This document shows positions 9,035-17,738 of a stretch of 64,000 nucleotides of DNA, one piece after another; the stretch's first letter is position 1; each line of letters opens with the position of its first letter. The position numbers and the translations under genes were made by a program. The notes below the pieces were generated by a model. It was not told where the DNA came from, did no database searches, and saw nothing but the letters and a program-made list of their open reading frames with translations. Source of the stretch: Lachnospiraceae bacterium (lineage in GTDB: Bacteria > Bacillota > Clostridia > Lachnospirales > Lachnospiraceae); contig JAMPFQ010000005.1 of NCBI GenBank assembly GCA_023664345.1, forward strand, positions 62,001 to 126,000, in the 5' to 3' direction.

Positions 9035-11107
9035 ATGATAAAATGTTCGAAATGCGGAAAAGAACTTGAAGATGGCGCCAGATTTTGCGGCGAATGCGGA
9101 ACACCGATACCGGAACAGCCCAGGCAGGACGTCCGGGCAGCCGCCGAAGAGCCGGTTCAGGCAGGGCCGGGGGAATATGTTTTCTGCCCTGAATGTGGGA
9201 AGAAGCTTCCCGCGGGATCGCTCTTCTGCGATAACTGCGGCACAGGCCTGGCCGCCGTATCAAAGGAGCAGTCTGCGACTTTTGCAGGTCAGCCAGTGGG
9301 AGGCAGGGCTGCCGGGAAAAAGAAGAAGTGGCCAGTGTTTGGAATCGTGGCGGCATGCGCCGTGGTCATCCTGATCGCGTGCGCCGGCATCTTTGCCGCT
9401 TCCCGTAAGAGCAGTGGATCAAAGGATGATTGTGCGGTCTATGTGAAGGACAGGGAGTTATTTTTCGCTGGACTGAAGTCGAAAGATCCTTTACAGGTCA
9501 CCGAACACTTTGTAAAAGAAAGCGACATGGATAACGCTGATCTGAGCATGAATTGGGCTCTTTCATACGATACCACGATCAGCGATGACGGGAAATATCT
9601 GTTCTTCCCGGACAGAATCGAATGGGGAAGCTGGCCGATCTATTACATCAGTCTTTCCAGGCCGGGCGAGGAAGCGGTCAAGATCGATTCAGATATAGAC
9701 CAATATGTGGTCAATGACAGTGCCACATATGTGACCTATGTGAAAGGTGGCGATAAGCTTTACTCTTATGACCTGAAAAAGGGTGATAAGAATAGTATTG
9801 CCGGGGATGTGGAGGGATTTGCCGCTTCTGACGACGGCAGACAGGTTTACTATATCGACGATGAGGGAACGCTTTATCTCTGGACCATGGGCAGGGACAG
9901 TGAGGAGATTGACAGCGGTGTTCAAAGGGTATATCATATATCGGATGATTTTAAAACGATATATTACACCAAAAATGATGCTCTGTACAGGAACGGGAGC
10001 GACGGGAAACGCGAGAAAATCGCTTCTGATGTGGATCAAGTCATAAAAGTATATGGATCGGGCGGTATCTATTATCTGAAAGAGATGGATGTGACCGCAG
10101 AGCGGTTCTTTGCGTGTGATATGAAAGTGGGGGACGAAGAACTTACAGAATCGGAAAGAGATGCTCTGTTCGATGTGTGTGAACGGGCTATATCACGTAT
10201 GCGTATAGGCATGCTGTGTTATCATGATGGCAGGAAAGAGACGGAGATAGGCGTGGCAAGTATCCGTATCTGCACGGCAGCATCAGATGCGGAGGCGGTA
10301 TTGTTCGCGTTGCTGGATCTGGAGAAGTTTGACAGATTGGAAATCTCACAGATAGTTGCATCCGCTACTACATATGCATCCAATAGAGTGGTGTTGGCGG
10401 AATGGCTGTCGCAATGGCTGGAGGAACAGCTGGAGGAACAGCTGGAGGAACAGCTGGAGGGGTCATGTGAACTTGTTCTGGCGCAGAAAGGCGAGATGAT
10501 ACCTCTTGGCGTTGAACTGGAAGATCTGGGCCCGAGATTCGAGATCGATCCTGACGGAAGCAGGATCTTATATCTGGATGATTTTGATTCCGAAACGGAT
10601 GAAGGGAATCTGTATCTGATAACGGTAAAAGACGGTAAGCTTTCGGACACGGAACTGCTGGAATCCGGCATGCCGTCCTATTATTACTCGCTGAATGTCG
10701 GGTATCCCATGTATAGATTCGTGGATGGTTCTCCTATATATTATACGGATGTGGAGGATCGCAGGGGCGATCTCTATGTGGATGGACAGTTCGCCGCATC
10801 TGATGTGCTTGTGGGGTCATATAAAAGCGAATCGGGAGTATGTTGTTTTTACACTGATTACGATATGGAGAAGCAGAGGGGAACCCTGCGGTGTTATATG
10901 GATGGCAAGGTGGTGGAGATTGCGGATGATGTGTATGATCATTATGCGATAGGGGACGAAAAGATCCTGATCCTCAGCGATTACAGCCTCAGCAGATACG
11001 AGGGTGAACTGTCCCTGTATGATAAGGGTGAACTCAGATCCATCGATGATGATGTGGTTTGCATTCTCCGTCCGTCCGACACCCGGTTGGAGAGCATATA
11101 CTATTGA
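9035..11107 (+). CDS. Membrane-anchored zinc-ribbon protein with extracellular propeller-like domain
   Basis: 690 residues: two N-terminal zinc ribbons (CSKC...CGEC and CPEC...CDNC), a linker, one transmembrane helix (about 105-125), then repeated short beta elements with DDGKYLFF/DDGRQVYYID-type motifs as in TolB/DPP-like propellers. A charged insert contains three copies of the tetrapeptide EEQL (near residue 465), encoded by a 12-base tandem repeat. Architecture mirrors the first gene of this operon: cytoplasmic zinc ribbons joined to an extracellular sensing or binding domain. No enzyme motif found. Last gene before a strong terminator. Confidence 0.82.
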   Translation: MIKCSKCGKELEDGARFCGECGTPIPEQPRQDVRAAAEEPVQAGPGEYVFCPECGKKLPAGSLFCDNCGTGLAAVSKEQSATFAGQPVGGRAAGKKKKWPVFGIVAACAVVILIACAGIFAASRKSSGSKDDCAVYVKDRELFFAGLKSKDPLQVTEHFVKESDMDNADLSMNWALSYDTTISDDGKYLFFPDRIEWGSWPIYYISLSRPGEEAVKIDSDIDQYVVNDSATYVTYVKGGDKLYSYDLKKGDKNSIAGDVEGFAASDDGRQVYYIDDEGTLYLWTMGRDSEEIDSGVQRVYHISDDFKTIYYTKNDALYRNGSDGKREKIASDVDQVIKVYGSGGIYYLKEMDVTAERFFACDMKVGDEELTESERDALFDVCERAISRMRIGMLCYHDGRKETEIGVASIRICTAASDAEAVLFALLDLEKFDRLEISQIVASATTYASNRVVLAEWLSQWLEEQLEEQLEEQLEGSCELVLAQKGEMIPLGVELEDLGPRFEIDPDGSRILYLDDFDSETDEGNLYLITVKDGKLSDTELLESGMPSYYYSLNVGYPMYRFVDGSPIYYTDVEDRRGDLYVDGQFAASDVLVGSYKSESGVCCFYTDYDMEKQRGTLRCYMDGKVVEIADDVYDHYAIGDEKILILSDYSLSRYEGELSLYDKGELRSIDDDVVCILRPSDTRLESIYY

Positions 11108-11202
11108 TATAGCTGGTGAAGATGATATCCCCGCGTGATTGATAGGAACGGTATTCCGGACGGTGATACGGTATCGGCGATCGTGCGGCGCTGATGCTGT
11201 CG

Positions 11203-11245
11203 GGAACCATGAGTGGCGAACATTTCATTCATGGTTCCTTTTTTT
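11203..11245 (+). terminator. Rho-independent terminator of the zinc-ribbon operon
   Basis: A 13-bp stem (GGAACCATGAGTG with CATTCATGGTTCC, one G-U pair) with a 10-base loop, followed directly by seven T (11239-11245). Confidence 0.92.
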
Positions 11246-11246
11246 G

Positions 11247-11275
11247 TTGAAGTTTTGTGAAAACAGGCGTACACT
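11247..11275 (+). promoter_or_regulatory. Possible promoter of the NAD(P)HX repair gene
   Basis: TTGAAG (11247-11252), 17-base spacer, TACACT (11270-11275); each hexamer matches consensus at 4 of 6 positions. It sits between the terminator and the start at 11302, where a new transcript is expected. Confidence 0.4.
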
Positions 11276-11301
11276 TGACAGGTATGGAGGAGAGGATCGA
11301 T

Positions 11302-12789
11302 ATGGACGGTAAGGTACGATATCTTGTCACGGCGGAAGAAATGAAAGCGTATGACAGGAACACCACGGAAAGGATCGGCGTTCCGGGCATGGTGCTCATG
11401 GAGCGTGCCGCCCTGGCCGCTTTGGAATATCTTTTAAAACGCTGGGAGAAAGGAAGTGCGCTGATCCTCGCCGGCGTGGGGAATAACGGCGGCGACGGGC
11501 TTGCCCTGGCAAGGCTGCTTGCGGAAAAGGGCTGGCAGACGGAGGTCTGGTGCGTGGGAGATAAGGAGAAAGCCACAGAGCAGTGGAAATCCCAGCGGCA
11601 TATCTTAGACAGTTATCCGGTACGTTTCAGTAGCGTGCCGGAGAGGAATGAATATACTATTATGGTGGATGCCTTATTCGGGGCAGGCCTCTCCAGGGAG
11701 ATCACGGGGGAGTATGCCCGGGCGGTGGAGGAGTTCCAGGAGCGCAGGGGGTTCAAGCTGGCGTTGGACATTCCCAGCGGCGTTGATGCCGACACCGGAA
11801 AAGTCCGGGGAACCGCCGTGAGAGCGGATGCGACGGTCACTTTCGGTTTCCAGAAAAGAGGGCTGGGACTGTATCCGGGCTGTGACCTGGCGGGAGAGAT
11901 CGTGACCGCCCACATCGGGATCACGGAGAGAAGCTTTTTCGGCAGGGAACCGGAGACGTTCACTTTCGCGGGGGAGCCGGAGAGCCTGCTGCCTGAGAGG
12001 GCAGGCGACGGCAACAAGGGCGCTTTCGGGAAAGTGCTGCTGGCGGCGGGCAGCGTCAATATGGCGGGAGCCGCCGTCCTGGCGGCAAAAGCCGCATACC
12101 GCACGGGCGCGGGCATGGTAAAGGTGATCTCCCCGGAGGAAAACAGGACGATCCTCCAGACGGCGGTCCCGGAGGCGCTGTTCGGCACACCATGGGAACT
12201 GTCGGAGAGCCTGGAATGGGCGGACTCGGTCATTATCGGTCCCGGCATCGGCAAAAGCCAGTCCGCCATGAGCAGCCTGCGCCAGGTGCTGAAATACGGC
12301 AGAAAGCCGCTGGTCATCGACGCTGACGGCCTGAACCTGCTGGCAGAAGACGGCGGGCTGCGGCAGCTGCTGGAGGAGCAGGGAGCGAAAGGCAGGAGCG
12401 TGGTATTGACGCCCCATGTGGGCGAACTTTCCCGGCTGGCGGGAGTGCCCGTCCCGGAATTGAAACAGTCACTGCTCACGCACGGAAAGGGACTGGCGGA
12501 ACGGTTCCATGTGATTGTCACGGCAAAGGACGCCAGAACTTTCGTATGCAGGGAACAGGGTTCCGCTTACCTCAATCTCTGCGGCAACAGCGGCATGGCC
12601 ACCGCAGGGAGCGGGGACGTGCTGGCAGGGATCACCGGCACGCTGCTGGCGCAGATGGAGGATGCTTTCACGGCAGCCGCTCTGGCGGTATACCTCCACG
12701 GCAGAGCGGGCGACGCCGCAGCCGCCCAAAAAGGGCGGCGGGGCTGTATGGCGGGAGATATCGCGGAAGCGCTGACGGAACTGGAATAG
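11302..12789 (+). CDS. nnr: Bifunctional NAD(P)H-hydrate epimerase / ADP-dependent dehydratase
   Basis: Repairs hydrated NADH and NADPH: the N-terminal YjeF domain epimerises R-NAD(P)HX, and the C-terminal ribokinase-like domain dehydrates S-NAD(P)HX using ADP. Visible motifs include the epimerase GVGNNGGDGLALARLL and LDIPSGVDADTG, and the dehydratase GNKGAFGKVLLAAGS, VIIGPGIGKS, LVIDADGLNLL, LTPHVGELSRL and NSGMATAGSGDVLAGI. I placed the start at the ATG at 11302, preceded by GGAGGAGAGG, giving 495 residues; in-frame upstream starts at 11257 (GTG) and 11284 lack a ribosome binding site. The alanine racemase follows 13 bases later. Confidence 0.95.
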   Translation: MDGKVRYLVTAEEMKAYDRNTTERIGVPGMVLMERAALAALEYLLKRWEKGSALILAGVGNNGGDGLALARLLAEKGWQTEVWCVGDKEKATEQWKSQRHILDSYPVRFSSVPERNEYTIMVDALFGAGLSREITGEYARAVEEFQERRGFKLALDIPSGVDADTGKVRGTAVRADATVTFGFQKRGLGLYPGCDLAGEIVTAHIGITERSFFGREPETFTFAGEPESLLPERAGDGNKGAFGKVLLAAGSVNMAGAAVLAAKAAYRTGAGMVKVISPEENRTILQTAVPEALFGTPWELSESLEWADSVIIGPGIGKSQSAMSSLRQVLKYGRKPLVIDADGLNLLAEDGGLRQLLEEQGAKGRSVVLTPHVGELSRLAGVPVPELKQSLLTHGKGLAERFHVIVTAKDARTFVCREQGSAYLNLCGNSGMATAGSGDVLAGITGTLLAQMEDAFTAAALAVYLHGRAGDAAAAQKGRRGCMAGDIAEALTELE

Positions 12790-12802
12790 GACACGATATA
12801 CT

Positions 12803-13981
12803 ATGATCAAACTGGAAGAAACCTTAGAACAATATCAGAGAGGATATGCGGAGATAGACCTGGACGCGATTCTTGCGAACATGTGGAACATGAGACAGAA
12901 CATTGCCCCGGAGACGGAAATGATCGCCGTGATCAAGACGGACGGCTATGGCCACGGCAGCGTGCCCATTGCCCGGACGCTGGAACCCCTTGACTTTCTC
13001 TGGGGATTTGCGGCAGCCACATACGAGGAGGCCCATGAACTGCGGGAAGCGGGCATCAGGAAGCCCATATTGATCCTTGGTCATGCATTTCCCTATTGCT
13101 ATGGACATCTGGCGGAGGAGGGACTGAGACCGGCAGTGTTCCGCATGGATACCATCCCTCTGCTGGAACAGGCGGCGGAGCAGGCGGGAAAGCCTATACG
13201 GGTCCACATCAAGGCAGATACGGGCATGAACCGCATTGGCATCACGCCCGACGAGGAGGGACTCCGCTTTGTGGAAGCTCTGTCCAATGCTGACGGCATC
13301 ATTGTGGAGGGCATCTTTACCCATTTTGCCAGAGCGGATGAGCATGATAAGGCCAGTGCCTTAAGACAGCTGGAATCTTTTCAGGATTTTATCCGTATGA
13401 TAAAAGAGAAGCTGGGGCTTACCATCCCGTTCAAGCACTGTTCCAACAGCGCCGGGATTCTGGAACTGCCCCAGGCGGACATGGATGCGGTAAGGGCGGG
13501 GATTGCCCTGTACGGGCTGTATCCCTCAAAGGAAGTTGGCAGGGATACGGTGCCTTTGAGACCGGCGATGTCTCTCTACAGTCACCTGGTCTGGGTAAAG
13601 ACGATCCATCAGGGACAGTCCGTAAGCTATGGCGGCACGTTTACCGCAGGGGAGGATATGCGTGTGGCTACCGTGCCCATAGGGTATGGGGATGGCTACC
13701 CCAGGAGCCTTTCCAACAGAGGATATGTACTGATCCGCGGGAAGAGAGCGCCTGTGCTGGGCAGGGTCTGTATGGATCAGTTCATGGTGGATGTCACCCG
13801 TATCCCGGAAGCGAAAGAAGGGGACAGAGTGGTGCTTTTGGGCGCCGACGGCGGGGAGCGCATCGGCGCGGAACAGCTTGGGGAAATGTCCGGAAGATTT
13901 CATTATGAGCTGGTCTGTGATATCGGCAGACGCATCCCCAGGATCTACCGGAAAGAGGGGGAATTATTTCGCTGGATCTGA
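12803..13981 (+). CDS. alr: Alanine racemase
   Basis: PLP enzyme interconverting L- and D-alanine for peptidoglycan precursors. The 392 residues carry the PLP-lysine motif AVIKTDGYGHG (Lys45), the second catalytic residue in SYGGTF (Tyr276), and the C-terminal MDQFMVDVT segment. The nnr-alr order followed by a mazF gene matches a common Firmicute arrangement. There is no spore-specific duplicate in view. Confidence 0.97.
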   Translation: MIKLEETLEQYQRGYAEIDLDAILANMWNMRQNIAPETEMIAVIKTDGYGHGSVPIARTLEPLDFLWGFAAATYEEAHELREAGIRKPILILGHAFPYCYGHLAEEGLRPAVFRMDTIPLLEQAAEQAGKPIRVHIKADTGMNRIGITPDEEGLRFVEALSNADGIIVEGIFTHFARADEHDKASALRQLESFQDFIRMIKEKLGLTIPFKHCSNSAGILELPQADMDAVRAGIALYGLYPSKEVGRDTVPLRPAMSLYSHLVWVKTIHQGQSVSYGGTFTAGEDMRVATVPIGYGDGYPRSLSNRGYVLIRGKRAPVLGRVCMDQFMVDVTRIPEAKEGDRVVLLGADGGERIGAEQLGEMSGRFHYELVCDIGRRIPRIYRKEGELFRWI

Positions 13982-14044
13982 ATAGCCTTCCTGAAAGTGT
14001 CTATACTACCATACATAGATGAAAACACGCAATATGGAGGCATT

Positions 14045-14386
14045 ATGAGAAGAGGAGATGTATATTACGCGGACTTAAGGCCTGTGGTGGGATCGGAACA
14101 GGGAGGGATCCGGCCCGTGCTGATCGTCCAGAACGATGTGGGAAACAAGCACAGCCCCACTATCATCTGCGCTGCCATTACCTCAAAGATGAACAAGGCG
14201 AAGCTTCCCACCCACATAGAACTGAACGCTTCCCTTTATGATATGGATAAGGATTCCGTGGTGCTGCTGGAGCAGCTGCGCACCATAGACAAGAAGCGGC
14301 TGAAAGATAAGGTCTGCCATCTGGACGGCGACATCATGAAAAAAGTGGACAGAGCCCTGATGATCAGCCTGGAACTGGATACATAG
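14045..14386 (+). CDS. mazF: MazF/PemK-type endoribonuclease toxin
   Basis: A sequence-specific mRNA interferase of 113 residues. The family signatures [23 protein letters not shown], and the C-terminal [13 protein letters not shown] are present; the Arg in GGIRPV and the Thr in AAITSK are the usual active-site positions. Start chosen at the ATG at 14045 because GGAGG at 14036-14040 precedes it. In Bacillus the antitoxin gene lies between alr and the toxin; here only 63 non-coding bases separate them, so no linked antitoxin is visible. Confidence 0.92.
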   Translation: MRRGDVYYADLRPVVGSEQGGIRPVLIVQNDVGNKHSPTIICAAITSKMNKAKLPTHIELNASLYDMDKDSVVLLEQLRTIDKKRLKDKVCHLDGDIMKKVDRALMISLELDT

Positions 14387-14427
14387 GCGCTGTTCGCACG
14401 ATACAGTTTTCACGTGCGATCCAGTTC

Positions 14428-14456
14428 TTGACGAACAGAAGCCAAAATGGTATATT
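14428..14456 (+). promoter_or_regulatory. Predicted promoter of the CNNM transporter gene
   Basis: TTGACG (14428-14433), 17-base spacer, TATATT (14451-14456). Just upstream, CTGTTCG (14390-14396) can pair with CGAACAG (14432-14438), or TCGCACG (14394-14400) with CGTGCGA (14413-14419); these alternatives exclude each other, and the first covers part of the -35 region. Confidence 0.55.
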
Positions 14457-14501
14457 TAGGGATATTATAAAACAAAGGAAGGAAGAAAGAGGAACGGATT
14501 T

Positions 14502-15929
14502 ATGGACGACGACGGACCTACTGCCAGTATTATCATTTTCATTGTGTTACTGTTTGTAGATATGTTTTTTTACGGTTTTGGAGCCGCCATCACGGCGCTG
14601 AACGCCAAGGAGGTGGAAAGGCGCGCCCAGGAGGATAAGGACAGGAGATCCCTCCGGCTGCAGAAGATCATCGGAGATCCCACGGAGTACGTCAACACGG
14701 TGCAGCTGATCACCACTCTGATCAATGTGATCCTGGGAGCGGTGCATCTGAGCACCATGCTGGGTGCCATGTCCAGGTGGCTCTCCACACTGGCGGAGAG
14801 ACAGCAGAAGCTTGAAAGTATGCCTGCGGAAGCAATCCTGATCCTGGCGGCGGTCTTATCCACGCTGCTGTTGTTGTACATAGTATTGACCCTGGGAGTG
14901 CTGCTGCCCAAAAAAGTGGCGGCGAGAGTCCCGGAACGGTGGGCTTATGCCTGTATCACCCCGGTATTTTTCGTGACCAGGATCCTTTCTCCTTTTACGG
15001 GCCTTGTGACGGTGACTACGGGCGCGATCCTGCGGCTGTTCGGCATCAGGGACAGGTCGGGGGAAACGGATGTGACGGAGGAAGAGATCATCAACATGGT
15101 CAATGAGGGCCATGAGCAGGGTGTGATCCAGGCCAGCGAGGCGGAGATGATCACCAATATCTTTGAACTTGGCGATAAGGAAGCCCAGGACATCATGACT
15201 CACAGGAAGAATGTGGTGGCCATTGATGCAAAGACAGTGCTCAGTGATGCCATCATGTTCATGCTGGAGGGAAAGAACAGCCGTTATCCGGTGTATGAGG
15301 AGAATATCGACCATATCATCGGTATCCTGCATCTGAAAGACGCCATGCGCTTCCATGCGGATGGCGACAAACTGAACTGTCCCCTGCGGGAACTGGAGGG
15401 GCTGATGCGGGAGCCTTATTTCGTGCCCCAGACCAAGAATATCAACGAACTGTTCCGGGAGATGCAGGCGGACAAGCTGCAGATGGTCATTGTTGTGGAT
15501 GAATACGGTCAGACGGACGGGCTCCTTGCCATGGAAGATATCCTGGAGGAGATCGTGGGAAATATCCTGGATGAGTACGATGAGGATAGAGAGTATATCG
15601 AGGACAAAGGCAACGACGAGTATGTGACGGAGGGAAAGACGCCCCTGGAGGAACTGGAGGAGCGCTTCGGCATTTCCTTTGACGATGAGGAGTTTGAGAC
15701 CCTGAACGGGTTCCTGATCTCCAGGCTGGACAGAATCCCTGAACCGGACGAGCAGTTCGATGTGGATTATAAGGGATATAATTTTAAGATATTATCCGTG
15801 GAAAACAAGATGATAAAGAGCGTGTTGGTAACGAAGCTGCCGGAGGAGAGGGCGGAAGAGGAAAGCGCCCCTGAAAGGGTTCCGGTGAAAGAGGAAGAAT
15901 CCGCCCTTGAAGAAAGCGGTAAAAAATGA
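14502..15929 (+). CDS. CNNM/CorC-type membrane protein with CBS pair (hemolysin-like family)
   Basis: 475 residues. Four hydrophobic segments of a DUF21/CNNM domain (about 8-30, 65-90, 100-130, 140-165) are followed by two CBS domains (about 210-335, with MTHRKNVVAID and ILHLKDAM) and a C-terminal CorC/HlyC transporter-associated domain (about 350-430, NGFLISRLDRIPEPDE). The family exports Mg2+ or related divalent cations; the old name hemolysin is not functional evidence. The tail is Glu-rich and variable. Probably begins its own transcript from the promoter at 14428. Confidence 0.92.
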   Translation: MDDDGPTASIIIFIVLLFVDMFFYGFGAAITALNAKEVERRAQEDKDRRSLRLQKIIGDPTEYVNTVQLITTLINVILGAVHLSTMLGAMSRWLSTLAERQQKLESMPAEAILILAAVLSTLLLLYIVLTLGVLLPKKVAARVPERWAYACITPVFFVTRILSPFTGLVTVTTGAILRLFGIRDRSGETDVTEEEIINMVNEGHEQGVIQASEAEMITNIFELGDKEAQDIMTHRKNVVAIDAKTVLSDAIMFMLEGKNSRYPVYEENIDHIIGILHLKDAMRFHADGDKLNCPLRELEGLMREPYFVPQTKNINELFREMQADKLQMVIVVDEYGQTDGLLAMEDILEEIVGNILDEYDEDREYIEDKGNDEYVTEGKTPLEELEERFGISFDDEEFETLNGFLISRLDRIPEPDEQFDVDYKGYNFKILSVENKMIKSVLVTKLPEERAEEESAPERVPVKEEESALEESGKK

Positions 15930-15989
15930 TATGCTTACAGGAGGCGTTTTGAGAAACCGTTAAATTTACAGGAAAAGGAGTATTTTATC

Positions 15990-16718
15990 ATGTCAGGACA
16001 TTCTAAGTTTGCGAATATCAAGCATAAAAAGGAAAAGAACGATGCTGCCAAAGGCAAGATATTTACCATCATCGGCAGGGAGATCGCGGTTGCGGTAAAG
16101 GAGGGCGGCCCCGATCCCAACAATAATTTCAAGCTTGCCACCGTGATCGCCAAGGCGAAAGCGAACAATATGCCCAACGATACCATTGACAGGGGCATCA
16201 AAAAGGCAGCCGGCGATGTGGGAAATGTGAACTATGAGTATATGACCTATGAGGGATACGGTCCCAGCGGCATCGCCATCATCGTGGATACGCTGACGGA
16301 CAATAAGAACCGCACCGCGGCCAACGTGAGGAGCGCTTTTACCAAGGGCCAGGGAAACATCGGTACCCCCGGCTGCGTTTCCTTTATGTTCGATAAAAAG
16401 GGCCAGATCATCATTGACAGGGAAGAGTGCGACATGGAACCCGACGATTTGATGATGACGGCGCTGGATGCGGGCGCGGAGGATTTTAACGAGGAGGAGG
16501 ACAGCTTCGAGGTGCTGACCGATCCGGACAGCCTGGAGGAGGTACGGAAAGCGCTGGAGGACGCAGGAATCCCCATGCTCAGCGCGGAAGTGACCATGAT
16601 CCCCCAGAACTACGTGACACTGACGGACGAGACTGCCATCAAGAATCTCCAGAGAACGCTGGATATGCTGGAAGAGGACGATGATGTCCAGGCCGTATAT
16701 CATAATTGGGACGAATGA
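15990..16718 (+). CDS. yebC: YebC/PmpR family protein (TACO1-like)
   Basis: 242 residues, the typical family length, starting [23 protein letters not shown]. Conserved segments include [24 protein letters not shown] and [13 protein letters not shown]. Homologues act as DNA-binding regulators or help translation of problematic proline stretches; which applies here is not visible. AAAAGGAG precedes the ATG. Sits 60 bases after the transporter gene. Confidence 0.95.
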   Translation: MSGHSKFANIKHKKEKNDAAKGKIFTIIGREIAVAVKEGGPDPNNNFKLATVIAKAKANNMPNDTIDRGIKKAAGDVGNVNYEYMTYEGYGPSGIAIIVDTLTDNKNRTAANVRSAFTKGQGNIGTPGCVSFMFDKKGQIIIDREECDMEPDDLMMTALDAGAEDFNEEEDSFEVLTDPDSLEEVRKALEDAGIPMLSAEVTMIPQNYVTLTDETAIKNLQRTLDMLEEDDDVQAVYHNWDE

Positions 16719-16757
16719 TGCAGAACGTCACTGTGGATGTGCGAAAGGAAGGTATCT

Positions 16758-17699
16758 ATGGACAAGCTGGCTATCGTGGTTCCCTGCTATAATGAGGAGG
16801 AGGTCTTGAAGATCGCTTCCAAAGCGCTGCGGGAAGTACTTGCCGATCTGGTTCAAAAGGGAAAAGTTGCGGAGGACAGTTTCATCCTGTTTGTCAATGA
16901 CGGGAGCAGGGACCGCACATGGGAACTGATCGAGGAAGAACATAATATGTATCCCGTCCAGGTGCACGGCGTAAAGCTGGCGGGCAATGTGGGGCATCAG
17001 TTTGCCCTGACAGCGGGACTGATCACTGCGAAGGATATGAGCGATGTGGCCATTTCCATAGACGCAGATCTGCAGGATGATGTGGCTGTTATCGAGGAGA
17101 TGATCGATAAATTCCACGCCGGGAACGATATCGTGTATGGCGTGAGGAAAGAGCGTAAGACAGATACTTTCTTTAAGAGGACCACGGCCCAGGCGTTCTA
17201 TAAGATCATGGACCTGATGGGTGTCAAAACGGTGTACAATCATGCGGATTTCCGCCTTATGTCAAAGCGCGCGGTGGAGGAATTTTCCAAATACAAGGAA
17301 ACAAACCTGTTCCTGCGGGGCATGATGCCTCTCATCGGCTACCAGACGGACTGCGTCTATTACGACCGTAAGGAACGCGTGGCAGGTGAGTCCAAGTATC
17401 CTTTTAAGAAGATGCTCGCGCTTGCTTTCAATGGCATATCCTCTTTCAGCGTCAAGCCTATCAGCCTGATCCTGGGGGTGGGGATGTTCATCATCTTTGC
17501 GGCGGTCCTGGCGGCGGTCTATGCGTTTGTCTCTTACTTTACCGGGCATGTGGTCCCCGGCTGGACATCCATGATCCTGTCCGTCTGGTTCCTGGGAGGC
17601 CTGCAGCTTCTGGCGATCGGTCTGGTGGGACAATATATCGGCAAGATCTATATTGAGGTCAAACAGCGGCCCCGCTATAACATTGAGAAGATTGTGTAG
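16758..17699 (+). CDS. Family 2 glycosyltransferase, dolichol/polyprenyl-phosphate type (GtrB/DPM1-like)
   Basis: Transfers a sugar from a nucleotide donor to a lipid phosphate on the inner membrane face. The GT-A domain has VVPCYNEEEVL at the start, the donor loop FVNDGSRDRTWELI, the DXD-like SIDADLQDD and the FRLMSKRAVEEF segment; two C-terminal transmembrane helices follow (about 230-255 and 275-300). I use the ATG at 16758, with AAGGAAGG before it, giving 313 residues. The next gene encodes a polytopic membrane protein that could use the lipid-linked sugar, as in GT2/GT-C pairs. Confidence 0.92.
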   Translation: MDKLAIVVPCYNEEEVLKIASKALREVLADLVQKGKVAEDSFILFVNDGSRDRTWELIEEEHNMYPVQVHGVKLAGNVGHQFALTAGLITAKDMSDVAISIDADLQDDVAVIEEMIDKFHAGNDIVYGVRKERKTDTFFKRTTAQAFYKIMDLMGVKTVYNHADFRLMSKRAVEEFSKYKETNLFLRGMMPLIGYQTDCVYYDRKERVAGESKYPFKKMLALAFNGISSFSVKPISLILGVGMFIIFAAVLAAVYAFVSYFTGHVVPGWTSMILSVWFLGGLQLLAIGLVGQYIGKIYIEVKQRPRYNIEKIV

Positions 17700-17738
17700 A
17701 CCGGACGCCGGGTCAACAGATAAAGGATCAAAATACAA

